Position numbers and translations under genes: made by a program. The notes below the pieces were generated by a model. It worked only from the letters and a program-made list of their open reading frames with translations. It was not told the origin of the DNA and made no database searches. From the NCBI GenBank assembly GCA_002440125.1, contig DJRQ01000065.1, positions 6,667 through 70,666 on the forward strand: a DNA stretch of 64,000 nucleotides, in the 5' to 3' direction. This stretch comes from Caryophanales bacterium UBA6356 (GTDB lineage: Bacteria > Bacillota_I > Bacilli_A > RFN20 > CAG-826). This document shows, piece after piece, positions 34,197 through 42,917 of this stretch. Position 1 is the stretch's first letter; the number at the start of each line of letters is the position of its first letter.

Positions 34197-34639
34197 TAGT
34201 GGAGAAACTCCCCGCGCTTGTCTTTTAAGGAATCTTTCGTGAAATAGCGGATGCTCACGAAAGCATAGCATACGAAAACGAGTGCCAAAGGAAGAAGGAA
34301 ACAAATAGGAATCGGCCATCCTAAGTTAAATGCAAAAGCGAGCAAGGATCCGAGGACGCCTATGAAAGCTAGGCTAAGCAAAAGCTCTACGATCCCTCTT
34401 TTCACGAAACCGAGATAAAAGCTATGAACCCCAAAACTCCCCAAGAACAAGCACAAAAAGCTCGCCATTTTGCGCGATTTGCTTTTATAAAGCTTATAAT
34501 CGCCGGTTACCGGATTCACGAACTGGGTCATATCCTTGGTCTCGTAAGCGTTATCTATAGGATTCTTCTCGCCGCAAAAAGGGCAGATGTCTTTATCGAA
34601 ATTGGATATCGTATGATGGCAATATTTACAAATCGGCAT
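34196..34639 (-). CDS. Zinc-ribbon TM2-domain membrane protein
   Basis: 147 aa: an N-terminal zinc ribbon (C4/C7 and C19/C22), a basic stretch (about 48-58), then a TM2 domain with two or three hydrophobic helices (58-75, 82-105, 110-130) and the characteristic GSFGVHSFYLGFVKRGIVELLL turn. TM2 proteins are of unknown role; the ribbon plus TM2 layout recurs in Bacilli. It follows the dnaJ terminator and couples to rsmE by a 1-nt overlap. GGAG precedes the ATG. Confidence 0.85.
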   Translation of the reverse strand: MPICKYCHHTISNFDKDICPFCGEKNPIDNAYETKDMTQFVNPVTGDYKLYKSKSRKMASFLCLFLGSFGVHSFYLGFVKRGIVELLLSLAFIGVLGSLLAFAFNLGWPIPICFLLPLALVFVCYAFVSIRYFTKDSLKDKRGEFLH

Positions 34640-34700
34640 AAAAAATCTCCATGCCCCATAAGCTTAGCATATCTTGGCTTTTGGAAAGCATTCTTTTTAT

Positions 34701-34726
34701 AAAAAAAGAAGGGTCCCCCCTTCTTT
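34701..34726 (-). terminator. Terminator of the hrcA-grpE-dnaK-dnaJ operon
   Basis: Minus-strand AAAGAAGGG-GGGA-CCCTTCTTT, a perfect 9-bp stem followed by a T-run, overlapping the dnaJ stop codon. It separates the heat-shock operon from the TM2/rsmE genes. Confidence 0.85.
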
Positions 34727-35858
34727 AGAATCCTTTCCTCCACCACTTTCCTTTTTTGCTTTCTTCCTCTTTTTGGAATTGAGCCAAAAGGTCTTTTTGA
34801 GTTACGGAGAGATTCGTTGGCGTTTGGACTTTGACGTGGAGATATTGGTCGCCAGGTTTTCCCGAGCGAAGGTCTTTTATGCCTTTTCCGCGAAGCTTTA
34901 AGATTTGATCGGGTTGCGTTCCAGCCGGAATGTCGACGCTTACTTCCCCATAAACGGTTGGAACGTCGACCTTGCTTCCAAGGGCGCAATTAACGAAGCT
35001 CAGATTCAAATTCATATGGACGTCGTTTCCTTCCCGCGTGAAGGTCTTATCGGGTTTGATTTTAATCTCGACATAGAGATCGCCATTCTCCCCGCCTAAA
35101 CTTCCTCTTTCGCCTTTGCCTTTCACACGGACTTGTTGACCGGCGTTAATACCGGCTGGGATATTGACATCGAGGTCTTTATGAACGCGGTTATAGCCTT
35201 TCCCGCCGCATACGCTGCAAGCCTTTTTGACGATTTTCCCAGTCCCATGGCAATGTTCGCAAGGTCCTTGGCTTTGCATGACGCCAAAGATGGTCCGTTC
35301 TTGCCTGGTTACGTAGCCCGTGCCACCGCAATAAGGGCAAGTGACGATATCATCCGGTGTTTCGGCGCCCGTCCCATGGCAATGTTCGCAAGGTTCGTCA
35401 TAAGTCAAAGGAATCGTAATATGGCAACCGTTGACCGCATCCATAAAAGAAATGGAAACGGTATAAAGGGTGTCATTGCCTTTGGTAGGACCGGCCCGTT
35501 CTGCTCGGCTCGAACGACGCGATCCACCTCCGAAGAAAGAGGAGAAGATATCGTTTAAGTCGACATCGCCAAAGCCTTGGCTCGAGAAGCCTCCGCCAAA
35601 TGGATTCGACGCGCCTCCCATGCCAGAGCCCTCTTCAAAAGCCGCTTGGCCGAATTGGTCGTAGCGTTTTCTTTTCTCATCGTCATAAAGCACATCGTAA
35701 GCCTCTTGGATCTCTTCGAATTTCTTTGGGGCATCCGGACTTTTATTGATATCGGGGTGATATTGTTTCGCAAGCTTTCGGTAGGCGCTTTTGATTTCGT
35801 CTTTGGTCGCGTTTTTGGAGACACCTAAAACCTCATAATAGTCGCGTTTTTCTGCCAT
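34725..35858 (-). CDS. dnaJ: Chaperone protein DnaJ
   Basis: Hsp40 co-chaperone of DnaK; 377 aa. J domain with HPD in KQYHPDINK, Gly/Phe-rich region (75-115), four zinc-finger repeats ([32 protein letters not shown]) and the C-terminal substrate-binding domains. Shine-Dalgarno AAGGAG. A long intercistronic hairpin separates it from dnaK, which may lower its expression relative to dnaK. Confidence 0.96.
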   Translation of the reverse strand: MAEKRDYYEVLGVSKNATKDEIKSAYRKLAKQYHPDINKSPDAPKKFEEIQEAYDVLYDDEKRKRYDQFGQAAFEEGSGMGGASNPFGGGFSSQGFGDVDLNDIFSSFFGGGSRRSSRAERAGPTKGNDTLYTVSISFMDAVNGCHITIPLTYDEPCEHCHGTGAETPDDIVTCPYCGGTGYVTRQERTIFGVMQSQGPCEHCHGTGKIVKKACSVCGGKGYNRVHKDLDVNIPAGINAGQQVRVKGKGERGSLGGENGDLYVEIKIKPDKTFTREGNDVHMNLNLSFVNCALGSKVDVPTVYGEVSVDIPAGTQPDQILKLRGKGIKDLRSGKPGDQYLHVKVQTPTNLSVTQKDLLAQFQKEEESKKGKWWRKGF

Positions 35859-35879
35859 AAGGGTTCTCCTTTCTCTTAG

Positions 35880-35917
35880 AAAACGAATAGACGCTAGTCT
35901 CCTAGCGCCTATCCGTT
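35880..35917 (-). terminator. Long dnaK-dnaJ intercistronic hairpin
   Basis: Minus-strand 16-bp stem beginning AACGGATAGGCG and ending TCTATTCGTT, with two G-T pairs and a GAGA tetraloop, followed by TTTTC. The T-run is short, so it may be a partial terminator or an mRNA 3'-end stabiliser setting the DnaK:DnaJ ratio. Confidence 0.7.
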
Positions 35918-35930
35918 ACATACGTTTTGT

Positions 35931-37775
35931 TTAGGCTTTTTTATCCGTGAAATCGGCATCGACGACGTCGTCAGCGCTCGTGTTTGCATCACTCGAAGAA
36001 TTCGCATTGCCATTCGCCGAAGCGCTGGCATTGGCATTCGCTCCTTGGCCATATTGCGCAGCTTGAGCCGCTGCGTCTTCAAGATGACCCACGATTTCGC
36101 GGAGCTTATTGATGTCGTCGCTTTGGATGGCGCCTTGCGCTTCATCGCGAAGCTTGGTGAGTTGATCTTTTTGCTCTGGAGTCATCGAAGCGCCTTTTTC
36201 CACAAGAGAGCGATTGATCTCGTCGACATAGGTTTGGGCCTTGTTCTTGACTTCGATATCGTCTTTTCTCTTCTGATCGGCTTCTTTGTTGGCTTCCGCA
36301 TCTTTCACCATGCGATCGATATCCTCTTTGGAGAGTCCATTGGAACCGCTGATGGTAATATCTTGAGATTTTTGCGTATCAAGATCTTTGGCGGTCACCT
36401 TAACGATGCCGTTAACGTCGATAGAGAAGGTAACTTCGATTCTCGGTTCTCCTCGACGCGCTGGCTTAATGCCAGAAAGTTGGAAGTGACCAAGAAGTTT
36501 GTTGTCATGCGCCATTGGACGCTCGCCTTGGTAAACCATGATGTCAACGGCGGGTTGGTTGTCTTGAGCGGTCGAGAAGACTTGGCTCTTGGTGGTTGGA
36601 ATGGTCGTGTTTCTTGGGATAAGAGGCGTCATAACGCCACCCAATGTCTCAATGCCAAGGGTTAATGGGGTAACGTCGAGAAGAACGACATCTTTAACAT
36701 CACCCGCGATAACGCCGCCTTGGATGGCAGCGCCAATAGAGACGGCTTCATCCGGATTGACGGAAAGGTTAATTTCATGACCAGTCACTTTGCGAACCAT
36801 TTCTTGAACGGCTGGCATACGGATAGAGCCGCCAATCATAAGAATGTCCCCGAGGTCGCTATAGTTAAGCTTGGCATCGGCCATGGCTTTCTCCATTGGG
36901 GCTTTGCAACGTTCCAATAGATTCCTCGTGAGATCTTGGAATTTCGCTCTGGTGATAGTTCCTTCCCAGTTGATAGGGCCATTCACGCCCATGCCGATGA
37001 AAGGAAGGGAAATAGTGGTTTCAAGGCTGCTAGAGAGTTCGATCTTCGCTTTTTCGGCAGCGTCCAAGAAACGTTGTTTCGCCATCTTGTCGGTCAAATC
37101 GACGCCTGTTTCTTGAAGAATTTGGGCATGGATCCAATCGGCCAAGGCATTATCCCAGTCATCGCCGCCAAGATGCGTATCGCCATTGGTGCTAAGAACT
37201 TGGAAGGTGCCATCGCCGATATCCAGAATCGAGACATCGAGCGTTCCACCGCCTAAGTCGAAGACAAGGACCTTTTCGCTCTTGTTGTTTTCAAGTCCAT
37301 AAGCAAGGCAAGAGGCGGTTGGCTCATTGATGATACGGACAACGTCGAGTCCGGCAATCGTGCCAGCGTCTTTTGTGGCTTGACGTTGCGCGTCATTAAA
37401 GTAGGCTGGAACGGTGATGACCGCTTTCTTAACGGGTTGGCCTAAGCTCTTTTCGGCGTAGGATTTCATGTAGCTAAGGACTTTGGCGGAGATTTCTTGC
37501 GGCGTAAAATCCTTATTCAAACAATTGATGTGGAATTTATCGGCAGTGCCCATATGACGTTTGGCGCTACGGATAGTGTCGGGGTTGGTGATCATTTGAC
37601 GCTTTGCGGCGTTTCCGACGATCTCTTCGCCGTTGGCTTTAAAAGCAACGACGCTTGGTGTGGTGTTTGTTCCTTCGGGATTCGGGATGACTTTTACTTT
37701 GCCGTCCGCCTGAAGATAGCTAATAACGCTATTCGTGGTACCTAAATCGATACCAACAATAATTTCCTTTGCCAT
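35931..37775 (-). CDS. dnaK: Chaperone protein DnaK
   Basis: Hsp70 chaperone, 614 aa. ATPase motifs [22 protein letters not shown] and [13 protein letters not shown]; nucleotide-site [14 protein letters not shown]; substrate domain with [15 protein letters not shown] and [12 protein letters not shown]. An Asn/Ala/Ser-rich tail ends in [10 protein letters not shown]. Works with GrpE (15 nt upstream) and DnaJ. It is transcribed under HrcA/CIRCE control from the hrcA promoter. Confidence 0.97.
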   Translation of the reverse strand: MAKEIIVGIDLGTTNSVISYLQADGKVKVIPNPEGTNTTPSVVAFKANGEEIVGNAAKRQMITNPDTIRSAKRHMGTADKFHINCLNKDFTPQEISAKVLSYMKSYAEKSLGQPVKKAVITVPAYFNDAQRQATKDAGTIAGLDVVRIINEPTASCLAYGLENNKSEKVLVFDLGGGTLDVSILDIGDGTFQVLSTNGDTHLGGDDWDNALADWIHAQILQETGVDLTDKMAKQRFLDAAEKAKIELSSSLETTISLPFIGMGVNGPINWEGTITRAKFQDLTRNLLERCKAPMEKAMADAKLNYSDLGDILMIGGSIRMPAVQEMVRKVTGHEINLSVNPDEAVSIGAAIQGGVIAGDVKDVVLLDVTPLTLGIETLGGVMTPLIPRNTTIPTTKSQVFSTAQDNQPAVDIMVYQGERPMAHDNKLLGHFQLSGIKPARRGEPRIEVTFSIDVNGIVKVTAKDLDTQKSQDITISGSNGLSKEDIDRMVKDAEANKEADQKRKDDIEVKNKAQTYVDEINRSLVEKGASMTPEQKDQLTKLRDEAQGAIQSDDINKLREIVGHLEDAAAQAAQYGQGANANASASANGNANSSSDANTSADDVVDADFTDKKA

Positions 37776-37789
37776 AATTCTATTCCTCC

Positions 37790-38410
37790 TTAGGCCTTAT
37801 GCTCGGCCTCTTTTGTTTCCTCTTTATTTCCGTCTTTAATTTCGTCTTTCGTTTCTTCTTTTTTCTTTGCGAAGACCACAACTTTGGCCGGAGAGACGAT
37901 ATGATCGTGAAGCTTATACCCTTTGGCGTAAACCTTGGCGACTTTTCCATCTTTCCCTTCTTCGTAAGGGGCCACATCGATCGCATGCATGAAGCTCGGA
38001 TCGAAGAGGTCACCTACCTTAGGCGAGAGCTCGCTTACGCCTTCGCTTTCAAGGCTCGCAAGAATCTGCTTATAGATGAAATTAAACCCTTGCTGATAAT
38101 TTAAAGCCTCTTTGCTATTGGGCGTGGCCTCAAGCGCCATATGGAAGCTATCCAACGCCGGAAGGAGACTTTCTAAGAAGCCTTCAGCGCGATAGCGGAG
38201 AGCCTCCCTATGATCTTCCTCCAAAGATTTCCGAAGGTTTTGGGTATCCGCAAAAGCCATGTAATATTTGTTTTTCCAAGCTTCCGCTTCTTCTTTGGCC
38301 TTCTTAAGCTCCTCTTCGAGAAGCTCTTCTTTGGAAGGTTCCTTTTTTACTTCTTTGGTGGATTCGTTTTCTTTCGGCTGTTCTTGTTGCTTTTTGGCTT
38401 TATCGAACAT
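37790..38410 (-). CDS. grpE: Nucleotide exchange factor GrpE
   Basis: Releases ADP from DnaK; 206 aa. A charged, disordered N-terminus (1-40) and a long coiled coil (25-70, [23 protein letters not shown]) lead to the beta-wing domain with [21 protein letters not shown] and [19 protein letters not shown]. Shine-Dalgarno AAGGAG is 6-7 nt from the ATG. The gene begins 64 nt inside the end of hrcA in another frame. Confidence 0.95.
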   Translation of the reverse strand: MFDKAKKQQEQPKENESTKEVKKEPSKEELLEEELKKAKEEAEAWKNKYYMAFADTQNLRKSLEEDHREALRYRAEGFLESLLPALDSFHMALEATPNSKEALNYQQGFNFIYKQILASLESEGVSELSPKVGDLFDPSFMHAIDVAPYEEGKDGKVAKVYAKGYKLHDHIVSPAKVVVFAKKKEETKDEIKDGNKEETKEAEHKA

Positions 38411-39438
38411 TCTTTCTCTCCTTTCGTTGCGTTTTTGAAGTAATGATCAAGCTCTTTGGCGAAGTACTGGAGCGTACTTACCACTCGATCGTAGTCCATG
38501 CGGCTTGGCCCTAAGATCGTTAAGGCGCTTTCTGGTTCCCCAGGAAGAGAAACTTTAGCGCTTACTAAGGCCAAATTCGTAGGAACGTCTTTGGTGCCGA
38601 TTTGAACGAGCACCTCCCCGTCTTTGCTTTCGGTGGCTTTCGAGAGAGCGTCTTTTAGCTCGGTAGGATCATCGAGGAATTTTAAGAGCTCCCTTAGCTT
38701 CATCGCATCGTTTGCGAATTCTGGTTGGTTATAGAGTTCATCCTTCCCAAAGAGTTCGAGATGCTTTGAAGCAAAGCTCGCAAAGGCTCCCAATATGGCA
38801 TCGAAGACAAGTCTTTGCCCGATGAGATAATCGGTCAAAAGAGGTCGCATCGCTTCCATCATGGGAACTACAGAGACGATTGGCGTTCCGGCGAGACGTT
38901 CGTTAAGGAGTTTGACGGTTTTGGCCACATCCTCCACCCGAACGGCTTCATTAACCAAGAAGGTTTTGTTTTCAACATGTCCCTTATCGGTTACGAATAT
39001 CGCGGTTGCGGTATTGTTCCCGATAGGGATGATTTGAATCGAAACGAGTCTTTCCTCCTCCGCCTTCGGGCCAATGACGCACGAAGCGAGATTAGTCATC
39101 TGGCTTAGGATTTGGCAACTCTCTTTCATGACCTCTTCGACGGACTTGGCTTTTTCGCTAAGCACGCTTTGCAAAGCGTTTTTCGCTTTTTCATCGACAC
39201 CGCCACTCCTAAGATTATCCACGTAGTATTGATAACCTTTTTCGGATGGCAAACGTCCGCTGGAAGTATGGGTCTTCTCAAGCAAACCATCTTTCTCGAG
39301 GGCGTTCATCTCGTTGCGGATGGTGGCACTGCTCATATCCAAATGGTAAGCCTCTTTAAGATTCTTACTTCCCACGGGTTCGGCGGTTTTGATGAAGTGT
39401 TCAACGATGAGTTTCAAGATTTCATCGCGCCTGGTCAT
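38347..39438 (-). CDS. hrcA: Heat-inducible transcription repressor HrcA
   Basis: Represses the heat-shock operon by binding CIRCE. 363 aa: N-terminal winged helix (RRDEILKLIVEHFIKTAEPVGSKNL, then SSATIRNEMNALEKDGLLEKTHTSSGRLPSEKGYQYYVD), a GAF-like dimer domain and the C-terminal helix ending LQYFAKELDHYFKN. A lysine/asparagine-rich tail of about 27 residues continues past the normal family end and is encoded over the grpE ribosome-binding site and first codons. AAGGAGG precedes the ATG; the CIRCE lies 58-84 bp upstream, so the gene is self-repressed. Confidence 0.95.
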   Translation of the reverse strand: MTRRDEILKLIVEHFIKTAEPVGSKNLKEAYHLDMSSATIRNEMNALEKDGLLEKTHTSSGRLPSEKGYQYYVDNLRSGGVDEKAKNALQSVLSEKAKSVEEVMKESCQILSQMTNLASCVIGPKAEEERLVSIQIIPIGNNTATAIFVTDKGHVENKTFLVNEAVRVEDVAKTVKLLNERLAGTPIVSVVPMMEAMRPLLTDYLIGQRLVFDAILGAFASFASKHLELFGKDELYNQPEFANDAMKLRELLKFLDDPTELKDALSKATESKDGEVLVQIGTKDVPTNLALVSAKVSLPGEPESALTILGPSRMDYDRVVSTLQYFAKELDHYFKNATKGEKECSIKPKSNKNSRKKTNPPKK

Positions 39439-39480
39439 ACGAGCCTCCTTTAGCAGTCTTTCCTTTCGGCTGCTAGCACT

Positions 39481-39508
39481 ATTATAAGAAGGCTTTTAGC
39501 ACTGTCAA
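39481..39508 (-). promoter_or_regulatory. Promoter of the hrcA heat-shock operon
   Basis: TTGACA (39503-39508) and TATAAT (39481-39486) on the minus strand with a 16-nt spacer. The -35 lies in the centre of the CIRCE, so HrcA binding blocks polymerase. The 5' leader then carries a TAGCAG/CTGCTA hairpin just before the AAGGAGG. Confidence 0.85.
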
Positions 39509-39522
39509 TTGCTTAGTGCCAA
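39496..39522 (-). promoter_or_regulatory. CIRCE operator bound by HrcA
   Basis: TTGGCACTA-N9-CAGTGCTAA on the minus strand, against the consensus TTAGCACTC-N9-GAGTGCTAA. The inner bases differ, but arm length, spacing and position fit. A further half-site AGTGCTAG follows the -10 box at about 39473-39480. Confidence 0.9.
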
Positions 39523-39528
39523 AAAACA

Positions 39529-40617
39529 TCAAAATAATTCCAAGAGGACCGAATCTAAGATTTCGAGACCTCTGTCGGTGGCGAAAACGCGACCGTCTTT
39601 CGAAAGAAGAAGCTTTTTTTGCGAGAGGTTTTCGAAGGGCTTTCGGTAGCGAGAAAGAAATTCGAAGCCAAATCGGTTTCGGAAGGTCTTTAAAGCAAAA
39701 CCATCGTCTAAACGGAGATTCGTGAGAAAGAAATCTTCGAGTTCGCTTTCCGTCGAAAGCGTCTCTTTCTCGCCAAGATAATCGCCCGCTAAGTATTTGC
39801 TAAGGTTTTTGGTATTTTGGTAGCGCGTCCTTTTCCAATAGCCCGAAGCCCCTAACCCCGCCCCGAAATATTCCTCATCGTGCCAATAGACGAGGTTATG
39901 CATCGAGAAATCGTTCTCTTTGGCGAAATTGCTTATTTCGTAGCGGCGAAAACCGGCTTGGCGAAAAGCTTCAAGGATGGTTTCGTATTGGATGCCGGAG
40001 CTTTCCTCGTCCATTTCCTTATATCCGTCATTAAAGAAGAGCGTCCCGGGATTGACGCTTAGAGAGTAGGCGGAGAGGTGATTCACATCTAGGTCTAAAA
40101 AATTGTGGATGTCGTTTTCCAGTTCTTCTAAACTCTCCTCAGGCAAGCCGTAAATCATATCGCAAGAGATCCTTTTAAAGCCGATCCTCTTCGCTTTTTG
40201 GACGGCTTCCTTCGCATCCAAGAAGCTATGTTTCCTCCCCATGAGGGATAAAAGCCTAGGACTCGAAGACTCGATGCCTATGGAGAGGCGATTGACGCCT
40301 CCTTTTAGAAGAAGAGTCAGTTTTTCCTCGGTTAAGTCCTCAGGATTTGCTTCTAACGTCCATTCGGTGTTTTCGTCGCTATAAGGTTTAAGGAAGAAGA
40401 GCAGATCCTGGAGCGCAAAAGAGGGCAATAAGCTTGGCGTTCCTCCCCCAATATATATCGTTCGTAAGGGCTTTTTTATGGGATAAGAGGCGATTTCTTT
40501 CTTTAAGGCCTCCATATAAGAAAAGCACCATCTCTCCTCATAAAGGACTTTGCTGAAGTCGCAATAGGAGCAAAGATGGTGGCAAAAGGGAATATGAACG
40601 TAAAGGGAATGCGGCAC
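39529..40617 (-). CDS. hemW: Radical SAM heme chaperone HemW-like
   Basis: 362 aa, similar to HemW, a heme-binding radical SAM protein once called oxygen-independent coproporphyrinogen oxidase. The cluster motif is C12-x3-C16-x2-C19 (FCHHLCSYC); further motifs are YIGGGTPSLL, LEANPEDLT and RLSIGIES. The C-terminal HemN-like domain ends in a winged helix. The family's CxxxCxxC (not CxxxCxxCxC) is the HemW type. GTG start overlaps the preceding stop as TAGTG. hemW before hrcA is a conserved Bacilli order; no heme-synthesis genes are visible here. Confidence 0.9.
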   Translation of the reverse strand: MPHSLYVHIPFCHHLCSYCDFSKVLYEERWCFSYMEALKKEIASYPIKKPLRTIYIGGGTPSLLPSFALQDLLFFLKPYSDENTEWTLEANPEDLTEEKLTLLLKGGVNRLSIGIESSSPRLLSLMGRKHSFLDAKEAVQKAKRIGFKRISCDMIYGLPEESLEELENDIHNFLDLDVNHLSAYSLSVNPGTLFFNDGYKEMDEESSGIQYETILEAFRQAGFRRYEISNFAKENDFSMHNLVYWHDEEYFGAGLGASGYWKRTRYQNTKNLSKYLAGDYLGEKETLSTESELEDFFLTNLRLDDGFALKTFRNRFGFEFLSRYRKPFENLSQKKLLLSKDGRVFATDRGLEILDSVLLELF

Positions 40618-41039
40618 TATTCGTCCTCTTTGTCGGAGGCTTTTTCAGAGGCGTTTTGCGCCTCTTCGGGGTGCGCTTTGGCGTAATCTTCCATCGCTTT
40701 CAAAGTGGCGCTATCTTGAATTTCTTCGGTATGGCGTTGGACTTCCTCGGAAGCCACTTCTTTTTCGGATGGAGCGCTTTCTTTTTTGATCTCTTCATCC
40801 ATTTGTATAGCGGCCTCATCCATTTCTTTTTGCGTTTTTTCGTCGATATCAACCACAAGGCGATTGACTTCCTCTTCTGCTATTTCCTTGTCGCTTTTGG
40901 GCTTTTCGTCACTTTGGAAGTGCTTGCTGTATTTCCGGACTAAAATAACGGCGACGACGATGACGCCAAAGATGGCTAATAAGCAGATGATGACGAACCA
41001 TGGCTGCTTGGTGATATCGTTCTCTAAGAATGCAATCAT
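40617..41039 (-). CDS. Membrane-anchored acidic protein of unknown function
   Basis: 140 aa with one transmembrane helix (about 13-35, PWFVIICLLAIFGVIVVAVIL), a short basic patch (KYSKHF) and then a very acidic, helical, probably disordered cytoplasmic tail of about 100 residues rich in Glu, Asp, Lys and Ala. The charge pattern predicts the N-terminus outside. No known domain is recognised. It overlaps the Fic-like gene (TAATG) on one side and hemW (TAGTG) on the other, so all three are translated together. A role as membrane anchor or scaffold for the Fic-like protein is a guess. Confidence 0.7.
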   Translation of the reverse strand: MIAFLENDITKQPWFVIICLLAIFGVIVVAVILVRKYSKHFQSDEKPKSDKEIAEEEVNRLVVDIDEKTQKEMDEAAIQMDEEIKKESAPSEKEVASEEVQRHTEEIQDSATLKAMEDYAKAHPEEAQNASEKASDKEDE

Positions 41040-42805
41040 TATTTGGTCTCTCCTTTGCGCTTCGGCGTATAAACGAACTTGTTTTTCACTTGCAGCTTCT
41101 CATAATAGCCTTCTAAAGCCAATTTATCCATAGAAGTTCGCGCCGTTTCATAAACGCAATGGGTAAAAGCCTTGAATTGCTGGATGCTATAGAAGCGTCC
41201 TGGCGTGCAATGGGTGCTTAAGAAAGAAGCTTGCTTTTTATTGAGATTCGGATTGGTCTCGAGCAAATAGCGCATGTATTCTTTCGCTTCCTTTTCGCTT
41301 AGCACATCAAGTTCGAAGGATGGGGCACTCCCTTTTTTGGAAGCTTCCACCATCTCCTTTTCGGTGATGGTTTTGGATGGAGGGACAATGGGTTTGGAGA
41401 TGGCTCCCTTCGCTAAGATTGGCTCTTCTTTTTCCGTTTGGGGCTCCCCTTCCAAAGTCTTCTTTTCTTCCTTCTCCTCTAATAAAGCGAAATCGCTTCG
41501 CTCTTCCATTGCCTCTTTTTTTGCTTCCTGAGAGGCGCTAATGCCGTTATTTTCTTCTTCTTGAAGAGAAGAGGTCTCTTCCTCGATGTTTTTAGAGGAA
41601 ATTGCTTCAAAAGAGGCGTCCTCTAGAGGCTTTTCGGCCAATTCGCTCTCCTTAGCTTCGTCTTTTGAAGGGAAGAAATCGGACTTTGATTCTTCCGTCT
41701 TGGAAGGCGTTTCTTCCATGAAACTATCGAGCGTCAATTGTTCGGTCTTGGGAGGGGTCGGCTCCGATAAAGCGGCCTTCGAGACGGCCTTCTTCTCTTC
41801 TTCCGAGAGTTGGTTGTATTCGGGAGAATAGACGGCGATCTTCGCGTTGTTTATGGCTTCACGCGTTTCCACAAGCATCTTTTCGACGCTTTTTTCGAAA
41901 TAGTTGACGAGGTAAGTCAAGTCCCCGCTGGAGCGGACGTTTTTCGAGGCGCTTGCGAAAACGGAGTCATTGAGGAGAAGTCTTTCGAGAGGAAGATAGA
42001 AAGCTTCCTTCCCGAAGTGATAGGCGAAGTATTCTTTTGCCATTAAGGCCGTCATGGAGAGGTTTCTATTCTCGAAAGGCGAAACCAAAGGCATATAGAA
42101 GAGAATGGCGCTTAAGGAAACGATGGTCGGATAAGAGCTTTTATGGAGGAAGTCGATAAAGGGCTCCATATAGTCCTCGACGTAGCCGTTTGGGGCTTTC
42201 TCTTGAATGAAAGACATATAGGAAGGCCGTTTCCTATCGAAATCGTTGCCTTCGCGATAAAAAGAAGTGAGTTCGACTTCGTCGCGAAGCTTCATAAGGG
42301 CTTCCGCTAGAAAATTATCGTCCGCTACGATCGGTGTTTTCTCGCTATAGGAATCAAGGCAATTCAAGTAACCCAGAAGAATCTTGTGGCTCGGATTGCT
42401 TTCGAAATAAGTGCCATTGATCATGGCCTTTAAGGAAAGCTCGCTAATTTCAACGCCTTCCAATTCCTTAATGGCTTTTAAAGAAGGCAGGAAAAGCGAT
42501 TTCCGAGCTTCTTTCCTGGCCTTTTCGCTAAGTTCGGTGCCTAAGGAATGAATGGTTTCCTTTAACGCTTCGTCGATGTTCTTCCATTTTCCCAAAAGAG
42601 TTGGGGTCACCGTCAAGGAGAGGTAGTACCCGTTGAGAAGCTTTAAGGGCAAGTTTTTTCGGAAGTCCTTTCGGTAATTGATGATATCTTGCCAAAAGTC
42701 ATTAATCGAAAAAACGCCCATTTTCCGAGAGAGGCCGGCTTTATCGAGGTAATCGAGATCGGTCGATTCCAAGGCTAATTTGGTGTATTTGCTTTGATTG
42801 TCCAT
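41039..42805 (-). CDS. Degenerate Fic-fold protein with acidic linker and C-terminal winged helix
   Basis: 588 aa. Residues 1-330 follow the layout of Fic-domain proteins: a helical N-terminus, then SAILFYMPLVSPFENRNLSMTA (232-253) where active Fic enzymes read HPFxxGNGRxxR, then the later DLTYLVNYF element (295-303). The catalytic His is Ser242, the glycine loop is ENRN, and both arginines are lost, so AMP transfer is not expected. Residues 340-500 are an acidic, low-complexity linker. Residues 505-582 look like the HTH often attached to Fic domains (GRFYSIQQFKAFTHC). It has its own promoter with a leaderless start. Fic membership is inference from pattern and needs a profile search. Confidence 0.65.
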   Translation of the reverse strand: MDNQSKYTKLALESTDLDYLDKAGLSRKMGVFSINDFWQDIINYRKDFRKNLPLKLLNGYYLSLTVTPTLLGKWKNIDEALKETIHSLGTELSEKARKEARKSLFLPSLKAIKELEGVEISELSLKAMINGTYFESNPSHKILLGYLNCLDSYSEKTPIVADDNFLAEALMKLRDEVELTSFYREGNDFDRKRPSYMSFIQEKAPNGYVEDYMEPFIDFLHKSSYPTIVSLSAILFYMPLVSPFENRNLSMTALMAKEYFAYHFGKEAFYLPLERLLLNDSVFASASKNVRSSGDLTYLVNYFEKSVEKMLVETREAINNAKIAVYSPEYNQLSEEEKKAVSKAALSEPTPPKTEQLTLDSFMEETPSKTEESKSDFFPSKDEAKESELAEKPLEDASFEAISSKNIEEETSSLQEEENNGISASQEAKKEAMEERSDFALLEEKEEKKTLEGEPQTEKEEPILAKGAISKPIVPPSKTITEKEMVEASKKGSAPSFELDVLSEKEAKEYMRYLLETNPNLNKKQASFLSTHCTPGRFYSIQQFKAFTHCVYETARTSMDKLALEGYYEKLQVKNKFVYTPKRKGETK

Positions 42806-42811
42806 AAAGAC

Positions 42812-42839
42812 ATTATAAATAAAACGAAAAGGTATGCAA
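42812..42839 (-). promoter_or_regulatory. Promoter of the Fic-like operon, leaderless configuration
   Basis: TTGCAT (42834-42839), 16 nt and a perfect TATAAT (42812-42817) on the minus strand, then 6 nt (GTCTTT) and the ATG. No Shine-Dalgarno is possible in that space. Confidence 0.75.
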
Positions 42840-42917
42840 TATTTATACTAATTATTGACTATAAAATCTCTATTAGTTTTTTGGATAACGGAGATTTTTC
42901 GAGCAAGTATCGGCGTT

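Noticed and set aside
36045..36665. 206-codon open frame antisense to dnaK
   Set aside because: Same reason: shadow of a highly conserved gene with no regulatory signals.
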